Below, piece after piece: positions 7,623-18,359 of a stretch of 62,226 bases of DNA (positions are counted from its first letter, which is position 1; the number at the start of each line of letters is the position of its first letter). The stretch comes from Bacillus sp. RO2 (GTDB taxonomy: Bacteria > Bacillota > Bacilli > Bacillales > Bacillaceae_I). Location: contig NZ_JAAXCU010000052.1 in assembly GCF_012911845.1 (NCBI RefSeq), forward strand, positions 1 through 62,226, in the 5' to 3' direction. The notes beneath the pieces are model-generated. The model searched no databases. It was not told where the DNA came from and was given only the letters and a program-made list of their open reading frames with translations. Position numbers and translations under genes: made by a program.

Positions 7623-8588
7623 CTAGTTGAGATGAACAATTCTTTCTTCGCTTAAAAGAGTAGAAACCGTTCCTAGTTCAAGCCCTTTATCTTTTATGGA
7701 TGTAATAAGAGTTTCCAAACTGTTTGCTGTTGATGGCGTAGGATGCATAAGAACCATTGCTCCTGGATGGATCTTGCCCATCACTCGATTAATGAGAACA
7801 TTAGGCTCTGGCTTCTGCCAATCAATCGTGTCTACGCTCCACATGATGGTCCCTAGTTTCATGTCATGGGCGATGTTTACTACCTCGTCACGGTAGCTTC
7901 CACTAGGAGGTGCAAACCAAGTAACTTTACTGCCAGAGATTGCCTCAATAACTTCATTTGTTTTTAAAAGCTGTTCCCTGACTGCGGTACTTCCTAATGT
8001 TTTCATATTAGGATGAGTGTAGGAATGATTCCCTACTTCATGCCCAGCATCTATAATCATTTTAGCCATCGAAGGGTTTTCTTTAACCCATCTTCCTTCA
8101 AGAAAAAAGGTTGCTTTTACCCCATGATTTTTCAATGTTTCTAGCATCCCTGGAATATGCTCATTTCCCCAAGCGACATTTATCAGGAACGAAACCATTG
8201 GCTTTTCAGGGTGTCCCCGATAAATCGGAGATGGTGGTAAATCAGAGAGATGAATCTTCGGCGGTATTTGCTTCATGACAAGCTTTTTCTCGTCAAATTC
8301 ACCGCTCTTTTTCATGTTCTTATATGATGCTTCGAGGTCTACTTTTAATCCGTTAAGTCCCGGTTGAGCCTTCCAGATCTTATCTATCTTAGCATCTTGT
8401 GGGGCAACTTCATAAGCAGCCGCCTTTTCTTCAATCTCCACATAGAGTGCATCCTTTTTCTTGGCAACTTCTGCAATATCGTTAGAAAGGACAGAAGCTA
8501 TATCACCCTGAAACGGTTGACTCACCGTGTTATATGTAAAAAATGCAATAATAACAAATGCCAACAGTTGAAACGTACTTCTTTTCAT
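7623..8588 (-). CDS. ylxY: YlxY, polysaccharide-deacetylase-like protein lacking the catalytic Asp pair
   Basis: 321 residues with an N-terminal signal-anchor (about residues 5-22), a variable linker and a NodB-homology domain from about 130. The histidine pair (HEVGNHSYTH, about 183-192) is present, but the TFDDGP motif that carries the base and metal-binding aspartates is replaced by FLINVAWGNEHIP, so the usual metal site is incomplete. It is probably exported and cell-surface linked. B. subtilis YlxY is in the same place and, as I recall, has a similar change. I chose ATG 8588 with AAGGAG 8 nt upstream. An 8-bp inverted repeat (8600-8626) precedes it and touches the ribosome binding site. 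Confidence 0.9.
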   Translation of the reverse strand: MKRSTFQLLAFVIIAFFTYNTVSQPFQGDIASVLSNDIAEVAKKKDALYVEIEEKAAAYEVAPQDAKIDKIWKAQPGLNGLKVDLEASYKNMKKSGEFDEKKLVMKQIPPKIHLSDLPPSPIYRGHPEKPMVSFLINVAWGNEHIPGMLETLKNHGVKATFFLEGRWVKENPSMAKMIIDAGHEVGNHSYTHPNMKTLGSTAVREQLLKTNEVIEAISGSKVTWFAPPSGSYRDEVVNIAHDMKLGTIMWSVDTIDWQKPEPNVLINRVMGKIHPGAMVLMHPTPSTANSLETLITSIKDKGLELGTVSTLLSEERIVHLN

Positions 8589-8599
8589 TCTACCCACTC

Positions 8600-8626
8600 C
8601 TTCCTACTTAAAATTTATGTAGGAAG
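8600..8626 (-). promoter_or_regulatory. Inverted repeat overlapping the ylxY ribosome binding site
   Basis: CTTCCTAC and GTAGGAAG are perfect 8-nt arms around an 11-nt A/T loop, and the downstream arm runs into the AAGGAG ribosome binding site of ylxY. It could mask the site in mRNA or bind a protein as DNA. A second inverted repeat (CCCCCA ... TTGGGGG) lies at 8664-8693. Confidence 0.5.
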
Positions 8627-8702
8627 TGGACAAGGTAGAACAAATAAAGCATGCTTCATACCATCCCCCAATAAATAAATTTTAAATGGGGGAGGTACTG
8701 CA

Positions 8703-8727
8703 AAAAGCCCGGTGGTCAAACCAGGCT
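8703..8727 (-). terminator. Intrinsic terminator after pnp
   Basis: On the minus strand AGCCTGG and CCGGGCT pair (one wobble) and are followed by TTTTTGC, 7 nt after the pnp stop. Confidence 0.8.
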
Positions 8728-8733
8728 CCTATA

Positions 8734-10851
8734 TTAGGACATTTGTTCGTTTTTTTCTTTTTGCTCTTTCAGAAGGACTTTTCTAGAAAGATTTACTCTT
8801 CCCTGCTTGTCAATTTCCATTACTTTTACAAGAACTTCTTCCCCAAGTTTCACAACATCTTCAACTTGTTTCACGCGTTCTTCTGCAAGTTCGGAAATGT
8901 GGACTAGTCCGTCTTTACCACTGAATAGCTCAACGAATGCACCGAATTTTTCAATACGTTTTACTTTACCCATGTAGATCTCGCCTACTTGGACTTCGCG
9001 TACGATATCTTCAATGATTTTTTTCGCTTTATCATTCATCTCCATATTAATAGAAGAGATAAATACTGTTCCATCTTGTTCAATGTCAATTTTCACACCG
9101 GTTTCTTCAATAATCTTATTGATTTGTTTACCGCTTGGTCCAATAACATCGCGAATCTTATCTGGGTTGATGCTCATCATCAAGATCTTTGGTGCATAAG
9201 GAGAAAGCTCTTTACGAGACTCATCAATTGTAGCAAGCATAGAATCAAGTATATGCATACGCCCAATTTTAGCTTGCTGAAGCGCTTCTTCTAGAATAGC
9301 ACGGGAAAGACCTTCAATTTTGATGTCCATTTGCAGTGCTGTTACACCCTTAGCAGTACCAGCAACTTTAAAGTCCATATCTCCAAGGTGATCTTCCATC
9401 CCTTGGATATCGGAAAGAACCGTATAATGCTCGCCTTTTTTAATTAATCCCATTGCGATACCCGCTACAGGAGCTTTAATAGGTACACCAGCATCCATCA
9501 TCGCAAGTGTACTTGCACAGATACTAGCTTGAGAAGTGGAACCATTAGACTCAAGAACTTCTGAGACAAGACGTACAGTATAAGGGAAGTCTTTCTCGGA
9601 AGGAATTACTGGTTCAAGTGCGCGTTCCCCAAGTGCACCATGTCCGATTTCACGACGTCCAGGTCCTCTCGAAGGTCCTGTTTCTCCAACACTGAATAAT
9701 GGGAAGTTATAGTGGTGCATAAAGCGTTTTTCTTCTTCAATTCCCAATCCGTCAAGAATCTGAACATCACCAAGTGCTCCAAGTGTACAGATACTTAAGG
9801 CTTGAGTTTGACCACGTGTAAACAGGCCGGAACCGTGAGTACGTGGCAACAGACCAACTTCAGAAGCAAGCGGACGGATCTCGTCACTCTTACGTCCATC
9901 TGGGCGTACTTTATCTTCCGTAATAAGCCTTCTTACTTCTTCTTTTACTAGCATGCTTAAGATTTCGTTAACCTGCTTCAGCACATCAGCTTCTACTTCT
10001 TGCTCTTCATAGCGTACAAGAACTTCTGCTTTTACTTCTTTGATAGCAGCTTCACGTGCGTGTTTTTCAAAGACTTGAACAGCTTTTGTCATCTTCTCTT
10101 CAGCAAGCGCACGAATTTCATGTTCAAGGTTTTTATCTACTTCATAAAGAGTAACTTCTGTTTTTTCTTTACCTACTGCTTGTACAATTTCTTCTTGGAA
10201 GGCAATTAAACGTTTGATTTCGTTATGACCAAACATGATTGCTTCTAACATTACTTCTTCCGGAACTTCATCAGCACCAGCTTCCACCATGTTAATTGCA
10301 TCCTTCGTTCCAGCTACAACCAAGTTGATATCACTCTTTTCAAGTTGTTCAACATTAGGGTTAATAACGAACTCGTCGTTGATTCTTCCTACTGTTACAC
10401 CTGCGATCGGACCTTGGAAAGGAATATCGGAAACAGAAAGCGCCAAAGAAGAACCGAACATCGCTGCCATCTCGGATGAACAGTTCTGATCCACACTCAT
10501 CACGATGCTGATAACTTGTACTTCGTTACGGAAACCATCAGCAAAAAGCGGACGAATTGGACGGTCAATCAAGCGGCTAGCCAATACAGCTTTTTCACTT
10601 GGACGCCCTTCTCTTTTGATGAATCCACCTGGAATTTTACCTACTGCGTATAATCTTTCTTCATAGTTAACTGTTAATGGAAAGAAATCTAATTTCTTCG
10701 GTTCTTTTGAAGCGGTTGCAGTGCTAAGCACAGCCGTATCTCCGTAGCGGACCATTACTGCTCCGTTTGCTTGCTTTGCTAATTGTCCTACTTCTACCGT
10801 CAGGTTTCTTCCAGCCCAGTCGATAGAAAAGACTTGTTTATCTTGTCCCAT
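8734..10851 (-). CDS. pnp: Polyribonucleotide nucleotidyltransferase (PNPase)
   Basis: A phosphorolytic 3'-5' exoribonuclease of mRNA decay. From the ATG at 10851 it has 705 residues, the same as B. subtilis PnpA. Two RNase PH domains (about 10-140 and 310-540), the latter with [19 protein letters not shown] and a metal site in [19 protein letters not shown], are followed by a KH domain ([17 protein letters not shown]) and an S1 domain ([15 protein letters not shown]). An upstream in-frame extension of 21 codons is not conserved and is rejected; GAGAGGGG lies upstream of the chosen start. It lies 270 bp downstream of rpsO, beyond the rpsO terminator. Confidence 0.97.
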   Translation of the reverse strand: MGQDKQVFSIDWAGRNLTVEVGQLAKQANGAVMVRYGDTAVLSTATASKEPKKLDFFPLTVNYEERLYAVGKIPGGFIKREGRPSEKAVLASRLIDRPIRPLFADGFRNEVQVISIVMSVDQNCSSEMAAMFGSSLALSVSDIPFQGPIAGVTVGRINDEFVINPNVEQLEKSDINLVVAGTKDAINMVEAGADEVPEEVMLEAIMFGHNEIKRLIAFQEEIVQAVGKEKTEVTLYEVDKNLEHEIRALAEEKMTKAVQVFEKHAREAAIKEVKAEVLVRYEEQEVEADVLKQVNEILSMLVKEEVRRLITEDKVRPDGRKSDEIRPLASEVGLLPRTHGSGLFTRGQTQALSICTLGALGDVQILDGLGIEEEKRFMHHYNFPLFSVGETGPSRGPGRREIGHGALGERALEPVIPSEKDFPYTVRLVSEVLESNGSTSQASICASTLAMMDAGVPIKAPVAGIAMGLIKKGEHYTVLSDIQGMEDHLGDMDFKVAGTAKGVTALQMDIKIEGLSRAILEEALQQAKIGRMHILDSMLATIDESRKELSPYAPKILMMSINPDKIRDVIGPSGKQINKIIEETGVKIDIEQDGTVFISSINMEMNDKAKKIIEDIVREVQVGEIYMGKVKRIEKFGAFVELFSGKDGLVHISELAEERVKQVEDVVKLGEEVLVKVMEIDKQGRVNLSRKVLLKEQKEKNEQMS

Positions 10852-11085
10852 GAGTTCGTTTAACCCCTCTCTAGCTTTCATATGTATTGACCTTCTTCTC
10901 CTACCTGCATCCATTCAACGGAATGTTATTAGTAGGACAGTCTATGTGAAAATAAGTTTTAGTATTATGTATAGTATGAACGAAATAACTACTACATATC
11001 AATAGAATTCCAGCATGTATAGGAAAAAAATCGCTTTTTTATAGGATTATAAGCAATTTTTGAAAATAACTTCTAAAATACTAAT
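10852..11085 (-). other. rpsO-pnp intergenic region / pnp leader
   Basis: About 230 bp of A/T-rich DNA with no gene. On the minus strand a TATAAT at about 11045-11050 is preceded by a TG dinucleotide but only a poor -35, so a pnp promoter here is possible rather than shown. The leader also contains short A/T hairpins. There is no strong motif otherwise. Confidence 0.35.
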
Positions 11086-11115
11086 AAAAAAGCGGGAATT
11101 CTCCCGCTTTTTCTG
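11086..11115 (-). terminator. Intrinsic terminator after rpsO
   Basis: AAAAAGCGGGAGAATTCCCGCTTTTTT on the minus strand: a GC-rich stem followed by a T run, about 10 nt after the rpsO stop. A-rich before and T-rich after, so it may work on both strands. Confidence 0.9.
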
Positions 11116-11121
11116 ACAAAC

Positions 11122-11475
<354 letters not shown>

Positions 11476-11504
11476 TTAATAGCATACCTCTTTTTAAGTC
11501 AAAA
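11476..11504 (-). promoter_or_regulatory. Sigma-A promoter of rpsO
   Basis: A -10 TATTAA (11476-11481) with the extended TG motif (TGCTATTAA) has a -35-like TTTTGA 17 nt upstream (11499-11504). It overlaps the last codons of ribF, giving rpsO its own start of transcription. Confidence 0.6.
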
Positions 11505-12465
11505 AGCAAGTATCGTGTAGGTTTTTTTGAAAATAGTCTTCCGCAATTCCCTTGTCTTTTCTAATCTGAGCAACAAGTTCATCAATACCCGAAAACTTCT
11601 TTTCTTCCCTTATACAATTATGCCATTCTATTATTACTTCAGTTCCATAGATCTGCTGATCAAAATTTAACAGATGTACTTCAATGGAAGGAAGGCTTTC
11701 TTTCTCTTGCTTGTGGAAAGTCGGTTTATAGCCGACATTGCACACGCCATTCACCCATTGATCATTCACATACATTCGCACGGTGTAGACACCGGTTCTG
11801 GGAATAACATAGTCATCGTCAAGCACAACATTGGCAGTAGGGAATCCAATGGTCCTGCCCCGTTTTTCTCCGTGTCCGACTTTTCCTCGTACTTGATAAA
11901 ACCTTCCCAAAGTATCCGGCAATTCATTAACTTTTCCTTCCTTCAACTGTTCTCTTATGAAGGTGGAACTTACTTTCAAGTCATTTGTTGTATATTTCTC
12001 CACAACAGTCTGATCAAATTGTTGTCTGGAATGAAACGGCAGTGTCTCCATTGTGCCTTTTCCAAGACTGCCGTAGGAATAATCAAATCCAGCTACTACA
12101 TGTTTGATATTGAGCCCAATAATATATTGATCTACAAAGTCCTGGGGTACAAGCGATGCAAAGGACATGTCAAATTTAACCACATAAAGAATGTCCACCC
12201 CTAATGATTCAAGAAGTCTTATCTTTTCGGAAAGAGGGGTTATGTAACGGACATGCTGGACCGTTCTTCTTAAAACGACTGATGGATGCGGATCCAACGT
12301 CATTACTGCGCTTGCAGTTCCTAGTTCTTTCGCTTTTGCCAGCGCACTCTTAATGACTTTTTGATGTCCAAGATGAATACCATCGAAAAAACCGAGAGCG
12401 ACTGTCGCAGGGATACACTCTTCTTTTGTAAGAGAATGGGGATGCTCCAAATACGTAACTTTCAT
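11494..12465 (-). CDS. ribF: Bifunctional riboflavin kinase / FAD synthetase
   Basis: Makes FMN from riboflavin and then FAD. It has 323 residues. The N-terminal nucleotidyltransferase domain has ALGFFDGIHLGHQKVI near residue 26, and the C-terminal flavokinase domain has KRGRTIGFPTANV followed by GVYTVRM and GVCNVGYKPTF. The ATG at 12465 follows AGGTGATAATTG. It is the orthologue of B. subtilis ribC. It lies 49 nt after truB with no terminator between them, so they are probably co-transcribed. Confidence 0.96.
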   Translation of the reverse strand: MKVTYLEHPHSLTKEECIPATVALGFFDGIHLGHQKVIKSALAKAKELGTASAVMTLDPHPSVVLRRTVQHVRYITPLSEKIRLLESLGVDILYVVKFDMSFASLVPQDFVDQYIIGLNIKHVVAGFDYSYGSLGKGTMETLPFHSRQQFDQTVVEKYTTNDLKVSSTFIREQLKEGKVNELPDTLGRFYQVRGKVGHGEKRGRTIGFPTANVVLDDDYVIPRTGVYTVRMYVNDQWVNGVCNVGYKPTFHKQEKESLPSIEVHLLNFDQQIYGTEVIIEWHNCIREEKKFSGIDELVAQIRKDKGIAEDYFQKNLHDTCFLT

Positions 12466-12514
12466 CAATTATCACCTAAATCTCAATTAATCATGCAAGG
12501 CCAATTTACGCCAA

Positions 12515-13426
12515 TCAGCCGTGAAAAACTTTTTTCGGCTTCATCAGCCCTGGCTTTGAAGGATGTTTCATATAAATGGCCAAGCATTTATTATCGTAGA
12601 AAACACTAAAGTATTCATTTGTATCACTGATATTATCCGGATATGGTAAAACCGCACCATTATACACTTTCTCTGCTACTTTATCACTAATTTCCAACTT
12701 AGGCAATGAACTTAGTGCTTCTTCCATTGGCAGCAAATGTTCTTCTACAGCTCCCTGCTCAGCCAACTCACTTAGCTGTTCTAGGGTAATTGCATGGTCG
12801 ATGGTAAAGTTACCTGAAGTTATACGGGTCAAATAGGACATATGTGCAGGATATCCGAGCAGCTCTCCTATTTGTACAGCAAGGGTTCTGACATAAGTAC
12901 CTTTACTACAGTTTACTTGAAAGGAGAAACGAACTTGGCCCTTTTCTTCTTCATAAGTAATATCGCTTGTCAGAAAAATATCATGAATGGTTACTTTTCT
13001 AGATGGCCTGTCAATGACCTTTCCTTCTCTTGCATATTCATAAAGTTTTTTTCCGTTAATTTTTACAGCGGAATACATTGGAGGTGTTTGTTCAATTTCT
13101 CCTTTTAGCTGTTGAAGGACGGAAAGTATTTTTTCTTTTGGTATAGGGTTGTCCACCCGTTTTTCTTCCACTACTTCTCCTGTCTGGTCTTCTGTTGTTG
13201 TTGCGGTGCCAATTGTGACTTCAGCCACGTATGTTTTTTGTTCTGCCGTCAGGAATTCTACCACTTTGGTTGCCCTGCCGATGCAGATAGGTAGCACTCC
13301 TGTCACTTCTGGATCTAGTGTACCTGTGTGGCCGACTTTTTTTGTTTTCAAAATTTTTCTCACTTTAAATACGCAGTCATGCGAAGTGAACCCTTTTGGT
13401 TTGTTTAGAATAAGAATGCCATCCAT
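12515..13426 (-). CDS. truB: tRNA pseudouridine(55) synthase
   Basis: Isomerises U55 in the T-loop of tRNAs. From ATG 13426 it has 303 residues, MDGILILNKPKGFTSHDCV..., with the catalytic aspartate in HTGTLDPEVTGVLPICIG (D38). AAGGAG lies 8 nt upstream. The reading frame stays open for 59 further codons into a family-B repeat; that stretch has no ribosome binding site and is not part of the gene. The gene is separated from rbfA by the repeat and the rbfA terminator, so it starts a truB-ribF transcript. Confidence 0.96.
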   Translation of the reverse strand: MDGILILNKPKGFTSHDCVFKVRKILKTKKVGHTGTLDPEVTGVLPICIGRATKVVEFLTAEQKTYVAEVTIGTATTTEDQTGEVVEEKRVDNPIPKEKILSVLQQLKGEIEQTPPMYSAVKINGKKLYEYAREGKVIDRPSRKVTIHDIFLTSDITYEEEKGQVRFSFQVNCSKGTYVRTLAVQIGELLGYPAHMSYLTRITSGNFTIDHAITLEQLSELAEQGAVEEHLLPMEEALSSLPKLEISDKVAEKVYNGAVLPYPDNISDTNEYFSVFYDNKCLAIYMKHPSKPGLMKPKKVFHG

Positions 13427-13460
13427 ATAGGACACTCCTTTCATTTTATAATAAGTAATC

Positions 13461-13649
13461 CCCTGTAGATTGAAGTGCAAGGTGTGAGACTCCTCGAAAA
13501 TGCTAATGCATTTTCTTCGTGCGATGAATTGCTGCCGAAGCTTTCCTTGTCCTGCGGGGGGTAACGGTAGGTTGAGACCCCGCAACGAAGTGAGGAGGCT
13601 CAAGCATCGTCCCGCGGAAAGCGAACACCTGGAACGGAAATCAACAGGG
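13461..13649 (-). repeat. Family-B palindromic repeat with the 58-bp inset
   Basis: 189 bp bounded by CCCTGTAGATT and AATCAACAGGG. The core matches other copies (GAGACCCCGCAACGAAGTGAGGAGGCTC), and the arms (AGTGCAAGGTGTGAGACTCC / GCGAACACCTGGAACGG) are the family-B type. Positions 13491-13549 are a ~59-bp hairpin module also found at 19354-19411 and 37033-37090. Without it the element is about 130 bp. It lies between truB and the rbfA terminator. Confidence 0.85.
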
Positions 13650-13686
13650 AGTCAATGAGTCAATACGAAATATCATTAGAGTCAAC

Positions 13687-13718
13687 AAAAAGGATAGACA
13701 ACTGCTGCCTATCCTTTT
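13687..13718 (-). terminator. Intrinsic terminator after rbfA
   Basis: AAAGGATAG / CTATCCTTTTT on the minus strand with an 11-nt loop and a T tail, about 4 nt after the rbfA stop. It ends the nusA-infB transcript. Confidence 0.85.
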
Positions 13719-13721
13719 CTT

Positions 13722-14087
13722 TTACTCTTCATCATCAGAATCAGAGTCTCTTTTATTCAATTCATGGATCAGGCTTTCGATGTGGTTTCCGTAAGCGATG
13801 GATTCGTCAAACTCGAAGAAAAGCTCTGGAGTTTTTCTTAGGCGAATTCTGCGTCCAATTTCACTGCGGATGAAGCCTTTTGCTTTTGCCAAGCCAATCA
13901 AAGTGTCTTGTCTTTTTTCATCGTCTCCAAGTACAGAGATGAAAACCTTGGCTTGTTGAAGATCTCCAGTAACCTGTACATCCGTTACTGTTACAAAGCC
14001 TACACGAGGGTCTTTGATTTTACGACCAATGATATCAGAAAGCTCTTTTTTCATTTGCTCTCCAACTCTGTTTGATCTGAGTGTCAT
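13722..14087 (-). CDS. rbfA: 30S ribosome-binding factor A
   Basis: A KH-like 30S maturation factor, important in cold adaptation and 16S rRNA 5' end processing. From ATG 14087 it has 121 residues with the family blocks [64 protein letters not shown] precedes the start; a 9-codon in-frame extension into ylxP is rejected. The tail is acidic (DSDSDDEE). Last gene of the rimP-nusA-infB operon. Confidence 0.96.
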   Translation of the reverse strand: MTLRSNRVGEQMKKELSDIIGRKIKDPRVGFVTVTDVQVTGDLQQAKVFISVLGDDEKRQDTLIGLAKAKGFIRSEIGRRIRLRKTPELFFEFDESIAYGNHIESLIHELNKRDSDSDDEE

Positions 14088-14100
14088 ACCTTTCACCCCT

Positions 14101-14379
14101 TTAAAGCCAATCAAGCGAAGTTTCTGCCCGTTCTATCTCTGGAAAAGAATCCAGGTAGTCGAGTACTTTTTGCAATTCTTTTTCGGTGATGGATTTAGAA
14201 GAAGAGATGGATACTATGCCAATCTTCGTCCGTTGCCATACGTCTTGATGATCAATCTCTGAGATAGAAATGTTGAACTTTTGCTTCAGCCTTGTCATTA
14301 CACGCTGAAGGACTGCTCTTTTTTCCTTCAAAGATTGAGCATCATAGATCATACAGTCACACTCTATATATCCAATCAT
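14101..14379 (-). CDS. ylxP: DUF503-family protein YlxP
   Basis: 92 residues, [27 protein letters not shown]..., a ferredoxin-like fold family of unknown function that usually sits between infB and rbfA. Its start overlaps the infB stop by 4 nt (ATGA), so it is translationally coupled. A role in ribosome maturation is suggested only by context. Confidence 0.92.
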   Translation of the reverse strand: MIGYIECDCMIYDAQSLKEKRAVLQRVMTRLKQKFNISISEIDHQDVWQRTKIGIVSISSSKSITEKELQKVLDYLDSFPEIERAETSLDWL

Positions 14380-16526
14380 TTTCTTTCAATTTCTTGCATT
14401 ACGTACGCTTCGATGATGTCGCCTTCTTTAATGTCGTTAAAGTTCTTGATTGTTACACCACATTCGTAGTTTGTCGCAACTTCTTTCACATCATCTTTGA
14501 AACGCTTGAGTGTATCAAGTTCCCCTTCAAAAATAACAATTCCGTCACGGATTAGACGAATGCTGGAATCACGCGTGATCTTACCTTCTGTTACGTATGC
14601 ACCAGCGATCGTTCCAACTTTTGAAACTTTAAATGTCTGGCGTACTTCTACTTGACCGATGACTTTTTCTTCAAATTCTGGATCAAGCATACCTTTCATT
14701 GCCGCTTCAATTTCTTCAATCGCTTTATAGATGATACGGTGCAGACGGATGTCAACACTCTCAGCATCAGCTGTACGTTTCGCACCTGCATCAGGGCGAA
14801 CGTTGAAACCAATGACAATCGCATTGGATGCAGAAGCAAGGATAATATCAGATTCTGTGATGGCTCCAACGCCCGTGTGAATGATTTTCACTTTAGCGCC
14901 TTCTACATCAATCTTCTGTAGGGACGCAGCCATTGCTTCTACAGAACCTTGAACGTCCGCTTTCACAATCAAGTTGATTTCTTTCATTTCACCTTGTTTG
15001 ATTTGTTCGAACAAGTCATCAAGTGTTACACGTGTCTTTTCGCTGCGTTGTTCTTGAAGTTGCTTTTGAGCACGCGCTTCCCCTACGTTACGAGCTGTTT
15101 TCTCATCAGCAAAGACCATGAAGTTGTCTCCAGCTTGTGGTACTTCATTTAGTCCAGTGATTTCAACTGGTGTAGATGGACCAGCTTCCTTTACGCGGCG
15201 TCCAAGATCATTAACCATTGCACGAACACGACCGAACGTGTTACCTACTACGATTGGATCTCCGACACGTAGCGTACCTTTTTGAACTAGAAGGGTAGCG
15301 ACAGAACCTCTTCCTTTATCAAGCTGAGCTTCAATAACTGTACCCTGTGCAGCACGTTTAGAGTTAGCTTTATATTCTTCTACTTCAGAAACAAGTAGGA
15401 TCATTTCAAGCAATGTATCAATGCCTTCTCCACTTAAAGCGGAAAGTGGTACAAAGATAGTATCTCCACCCCAAGCTTCTGACACAAGGCCATGCTCTGT
15501 TAATTCCTGCATAACACGGTCAGGATTGGCAGCTTCTTTATCCATTTTGTTTACAGCAACGATAATTGGTACTTCTGCAGCTTTAGCATGGTTGATTGCT
15601 TCCACTGTTTGAGGCATTACACCGTCATCTGCTGCCACAACAAGGATTGTGATATCTGTCACTTGTGCTCCACGGGAACGCATAGTTGTGAACGCAGCAT
15701 GTCCAGGAGTATCAAGGAACGTGATTTTTTTCCCTTGTTCCACTTCTACTTGGTACGCACCGATGTGCTGAGTGATACCACCCGCTTCACCTGCAGTTAC
15801 CTTTGTATTACGGATGGAGTCAAGAAGCGTTGTTTTACCGTGGTCAACGTGACCCATAATCGTAACGACTGGAGGACGCTCTTCCATTACTTCTTCTGTA
15901 TCTTCAGAATCGTATCCCTCAAAATCCGTTACTTCAAAGATGATTTCCTCTTCCACTTCCACATTGTACTCGCCTGCGATCAACTCAATGGAATCTTTAT
16001 CTAAATCCTGGTTGATAGTCGCCATAACACCAAGCATTAAGAGCTTTTTGATAATTTCAGATGGCTCTTTGTTCAGTTTGTTCGCTAGTTCTCCAACTGT
16101 TAAGGAACCTGTGAAGGTAATTTTGGAAGGAGTTTCTTTTTTCTTTACTGGTTGTGGCGGAGCTTGATGTTGTCCGCGGTTTTGGTTTTGTTTACTGTTT
16201 TGTTTCTTTTTCCCTTTAGAGGAGTTATTGTTATTGCTGTTGTTAAATGGCTTTTTAGCTGAAGAGGTGTTTTTGCCTTTTCCGCCTTGGTTACCACCTT
16301 GAGATTGGTTGTTATTTTGTTTCTTAGGTGCAGAAGCAGTGTTTTGTGTTGCTGCTTTCTTTGGTGCTTCCGTTTTATTTGTGCCGTTCAGTTTTTGGAT
16401 CGTGTCGTCGTCTAATGTTGCCATATGGTTTGATACCTCAATATTCATTTCTTTTAGTTTTGTAATGACATCTTTACTTGATACGTTCTTTTGTTTAGCG
16501 TATTCGTACACGCGTAATTTCGTCAT
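14376..16526 (-). CDS. infB: Translation initiation factor IF-2
   Basis: A GTPase that brings fMet-tRNA to the 30S subunit. The 716 residues comprise an N-terminal IF2 domain ([21 protein letters not shown]), a long low-complexity Asn/Gln/Lys linker (about 50-135), a second IF2-N motif (about 145-190), and the G domain with GHVDHGKTT (about residue 225), DTPGHAAF and NKMDK, followed by domains II-IV. The linker length and composition differ between species. It is preceded by ylxQ with a 17-nt gap and coupled to ylxP. Confidence 0.97.
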   Translation of the reverse strand: MTKLRVYEYAKQKNVSSKDVITKLKEMNIEVSNHMATLDDDTIQKLNGTNKTEAPKKAATQNTASAPKKQNNNQSQGGNQGGKGKNTSSAKKPFNNSNNNNSSKGKKKQNSKQNQNRGQHQAPPQPVKKKETPSKITFTGSLTVGELANKLNKEPSEIIKKLLMLGVMATINQDLDKDSIELIAGEYNVEVEEEIIFEVTDFEGYDSEDTEEVMEERPPVVTIMGHVDHGKTTLLDSIRNTKVTAGEAGGITQHIGAYQVEVEQGKKITFLDTPGHAAFTTMRSRGAQVTDITILVVAADDGVMPQTVEAINHAKAAEVPIIVAVNKMDKEAANPDRVMQELTEHGLVSEAWGGDTIFVPLSALSGEGIDTLLEMILLVSEVEEYKANSKRAAQGTVIEAQLDKGRGSVATLLVQKGTLRVGDPIVVGNTFGRVRAMVNDLGRRVKEAGPSTPVEITGLNEVPQAGDNFMVFADEKTARNVGEARAQKQLQEQRSEKTRVTLDDLFEQIKQGEMKEINLIVKADVQGSVEAMAASLQKIDVEGAKVKIIHTGVGAITESDIILASASNAIVIGFNVRPDAGAKRTADAESVDIRLHRIIYKAIEEIEAAMKGMLDPEFEEKVIGQVEVRQTFKVSKVGTIAGAYVTEGKITRDSSIRLIRDGIVIFEGELDTLKRFKDDVKEVATNYECGVTIKNFNDIKEGDIIEAYVMQEIERK

Positions 16527-16543
16527 ACATTCACCCCCAAAGA

Positions 16544-16843
16544 TTAATCGAGCATGGTGAGTAGTTTGTTGGCGAACCCTTCATCAAGAATGGCGACCGA
16601 AACTCTCGCATCTTTTCCTATCGCTCGACCTAACTCATACCGATCGTCTACCGTTCTAATCGGTACGTTATAGTACTTACATTTATCTTGTAATTTTTTC
16701 ATCGTGTTGGCAGAAGCATCGCTAGCCAATAGCACCAACTTCGCCTTGCCTGCCCTCACTTCTTTAATGACAAGTTCTTCCCCTGTTATGGTCTTTCTTG
16801 CTCTAGTTGCAAGACCGACAATGGATAGCCATTGATTATTCAT
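16544..16843 (-). CDS. ylxQ: L7Ae-like K-turn-binding protein YlxQ
   Basis: 99 residues of the L7Ae/L30e superfamily, with [38 protein letters not shown]. The B. subtilis protein binds K-turn RNA; its cellular target is unknown. It overlaps rnpM by 8 nt and precedes infB in the usual nusA operon order. Confidence 0.93.
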   Translation of the reverse strand: MNNQWLSIVGLATRARKTITGEELVIKEVRAGKAKLVLLASDASANTMKKLQDKCKYYNVPIRTVDDRYELGRAIGKDARVSVAILDEGFANKLLTMLD

Positions 16844-17132
16844 GTGTTGAGTTATTCTCCGTTTCTACCAGCTGAAGTAATTCATCATACAATGAATCAT
16901 CAATCGCTACTTCCAGGTGACGGGCTAGGATGTTTTTCTTTTTGGCAAGGAGGATGCTCTCCTTGTTTCTCGCAAGATATGCCCCTCGGCCTGACTTTTT
17001 CCCTGTAGGGTCAATTGAAACTTCGCCTTCTTTTGAACGGACGATACGAATCAATTCCTTTTTAGGCTTTAGTTCTTGACTTGCCACACATTTCCGCATA
17101 GGGACTTTTTTGCGATTGTTCACCTGATTCAC
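16836..17132 (-). CDS. rnpM: YlxR family protein, RNase P modulator RnpM
   Basis: 98 residues with the YlxR motif [24 protein letters not shown] and GRGAYL. The family binds RNA, and the B. subtilis protein was recently described as a modulator of RNase P; otherwise known as ylxR. It lies between nusA (13-nt gap) and ylxQ (overlap). Basic, cytosolic. Confidence 0.92.
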   Translation of the reverse strand: MNQVNNRKKVPMRKCVASQELKPKKELIRIVRSKEGEVSIDPTGKKSGRGAYLARNKESILLAKKKNILARHLEVAIDDSLYDELLQLVETENNSTHE

Positions 17133-17145
17133 CTTCTTTTAAAAA

Positions 17146-18270
17146 TCAGTCTTCAAAATTGTCATCGTCGTAGAATTCATTATCCATATCTTCTGTATCA
17201 TTTTTTGATAAAGAAAGATTTGGGTAAATTCCTAGTTCTTCCGCTTCAGACTCACTCTTAATGTCGATTTTCCAACCTGTTAACTTAGCAGCAAGTCTCG
17301 CGTTTTGTCCTCGTTTACCAATTGCCAAAGATAGTTGGTAATCAGGTACGATGACTGTTGTTGCCTTTTCTTCTTCATTAACTTGAACTTCCAGTACCTT
17401 AGAAGGACTTAATGCATTAGCAACGAACTCTACAGGATCTTTTGACCATCTAACAATGTCAATTTTCTCTCCTTTTAATTCGTTCACAATCGCTTGCACC
17501 CTCTGTCCTTTCGGTCCAACACAAGCTCCTACCGGATCGATTTCCGGATTATCACAGTGAACAGAAATCTTTGAACGGTCTCCTGCTTCACGTGCAACGG
17601 ATTTAATTTCTACAGTGCCATCATAAATTTCTGGAACTTCAAGTTCAAAAAGGCGTTTTAAAAGACCTGGATGAGAACGGGAAACAAAAATTTGTGGCCC
17701 TTTTGTGGTTTTTTCCACTTTAGTTAGGAACACTTTAATTCTATCATGAGGTTTGTAATGTTCATTAGGCATTTGCTCATTAACTGGCAACAATGCCTCA
17801 ATTTTTCCAAGACTCACATAAATAAATTTAGAGTCTAGGCGCTGAACAATCCCTGTCATGATATCTTCTTCACGTTCGATATATTCAGAGTAGATGACTC
17901 CTCGTTCTGCTTCTCTTACTCGCTGCGTTACTACTTGCTTTGCTGTTTGCGCTGCAATACGACCGAAGTCTTTTGGTGTAACTTCAATCTCAAGTACATC
18001 ATTTTCTTGGTAGTTTGGATTGATTTGACGCGCTTCTTGAACAGAGATCTCAAGACGAGAATCAAAAACCTCATCTACTACATCTTTTCTTGCAAATACG
18101 CGCATTGTTCCTGTTTCCAGGTTCATATCTACTCGTACATTTTGTGCTTGATTAAAGTTTCTTTTGTAAGCAGATATAAGTGCAGCCTCAATCGCTTCAA
18201 TAATTACATCTTTGCTAATGCCCTTTTCCTTTTCCATCAGGGTTAAAGCATCAAATAACTCGCTGCTCAT
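17146..18270 (-). CDS. nusA: Transcription termination/antitermination factor NusA
   Basis: 374 residues of the short Gram-positive type without the extra acidic repeats. N-terminal RNA polymerase-binding domain ([20 protein letters not shown]), S1 domain (about 135-200, [16 protein letters not shown]), KH1 ([17 protein letters not shown]) and KH2 ([23 protein letters not shown]). It enhances hairpin-dependent pausing and termination. ATG 18270 follows GGGGGAC. A TTACAC-GTGTAA palindrome (18327-18340) lies in the rimP-nusA gap. The operon leader carries an attenuator-like hairpin (see 18874-18901). Confidence 0.97.
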   Translation of the reverse strand: MSSELFDALTLMEKEKGISKDVIIEAIEAALISAYKRNFNQAQNVRVDMNLETGTMRVFARKDVVDEVFDSRLEISVQEARQINPNYQENDVLEIEVTPKDFGRIAAQTAKQVVTQRVREAERGVIYSEYIEREEDIMTGIVQRLDSKFIYVSLGKIEALLPVNEQMPNEHYKPHDRIKVFLTKVEKTTKGPQIFVSRSHPGLLKRLFELEVPEIYDGTVEIKSVAREAGDRSKISVHCDNPEIDPVGACVGPKGQRVQAIVNELKGEKIDIVRWSKDPVEFVANALSPSKVLEVQVNEEEKATTVIVPDYQLSLAIGKRGQNARLAAKLTGWKIDIKSESEAEELGIYPNLSLSKNDTEDMDNEFYDDDNFED

Positions 18271-18359
18271 ACAACCATGTCCCCCTTAATATACCTATCA
18301 TTCATAATATTTTTAACCCATTACGTTTACACTGGTGTAATCGGTTTGTCTGGTTCTTT

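Noticed and set aside
10852-10914. Longer pnp start 21 codons upstream
   Set aside because: PnpA begins MGQ(D/E)K in relatives and is 705 residues from the chosen ATG; the extension is basic leader sequence.
13427-13603. N-terminal extension of truB through the family-B repeat
   Set aside because: The frame is open by chance; there is no ribosome binding site there, and the conserved start MDGILILNKPKG with AAGGAG upstream is at 13426.
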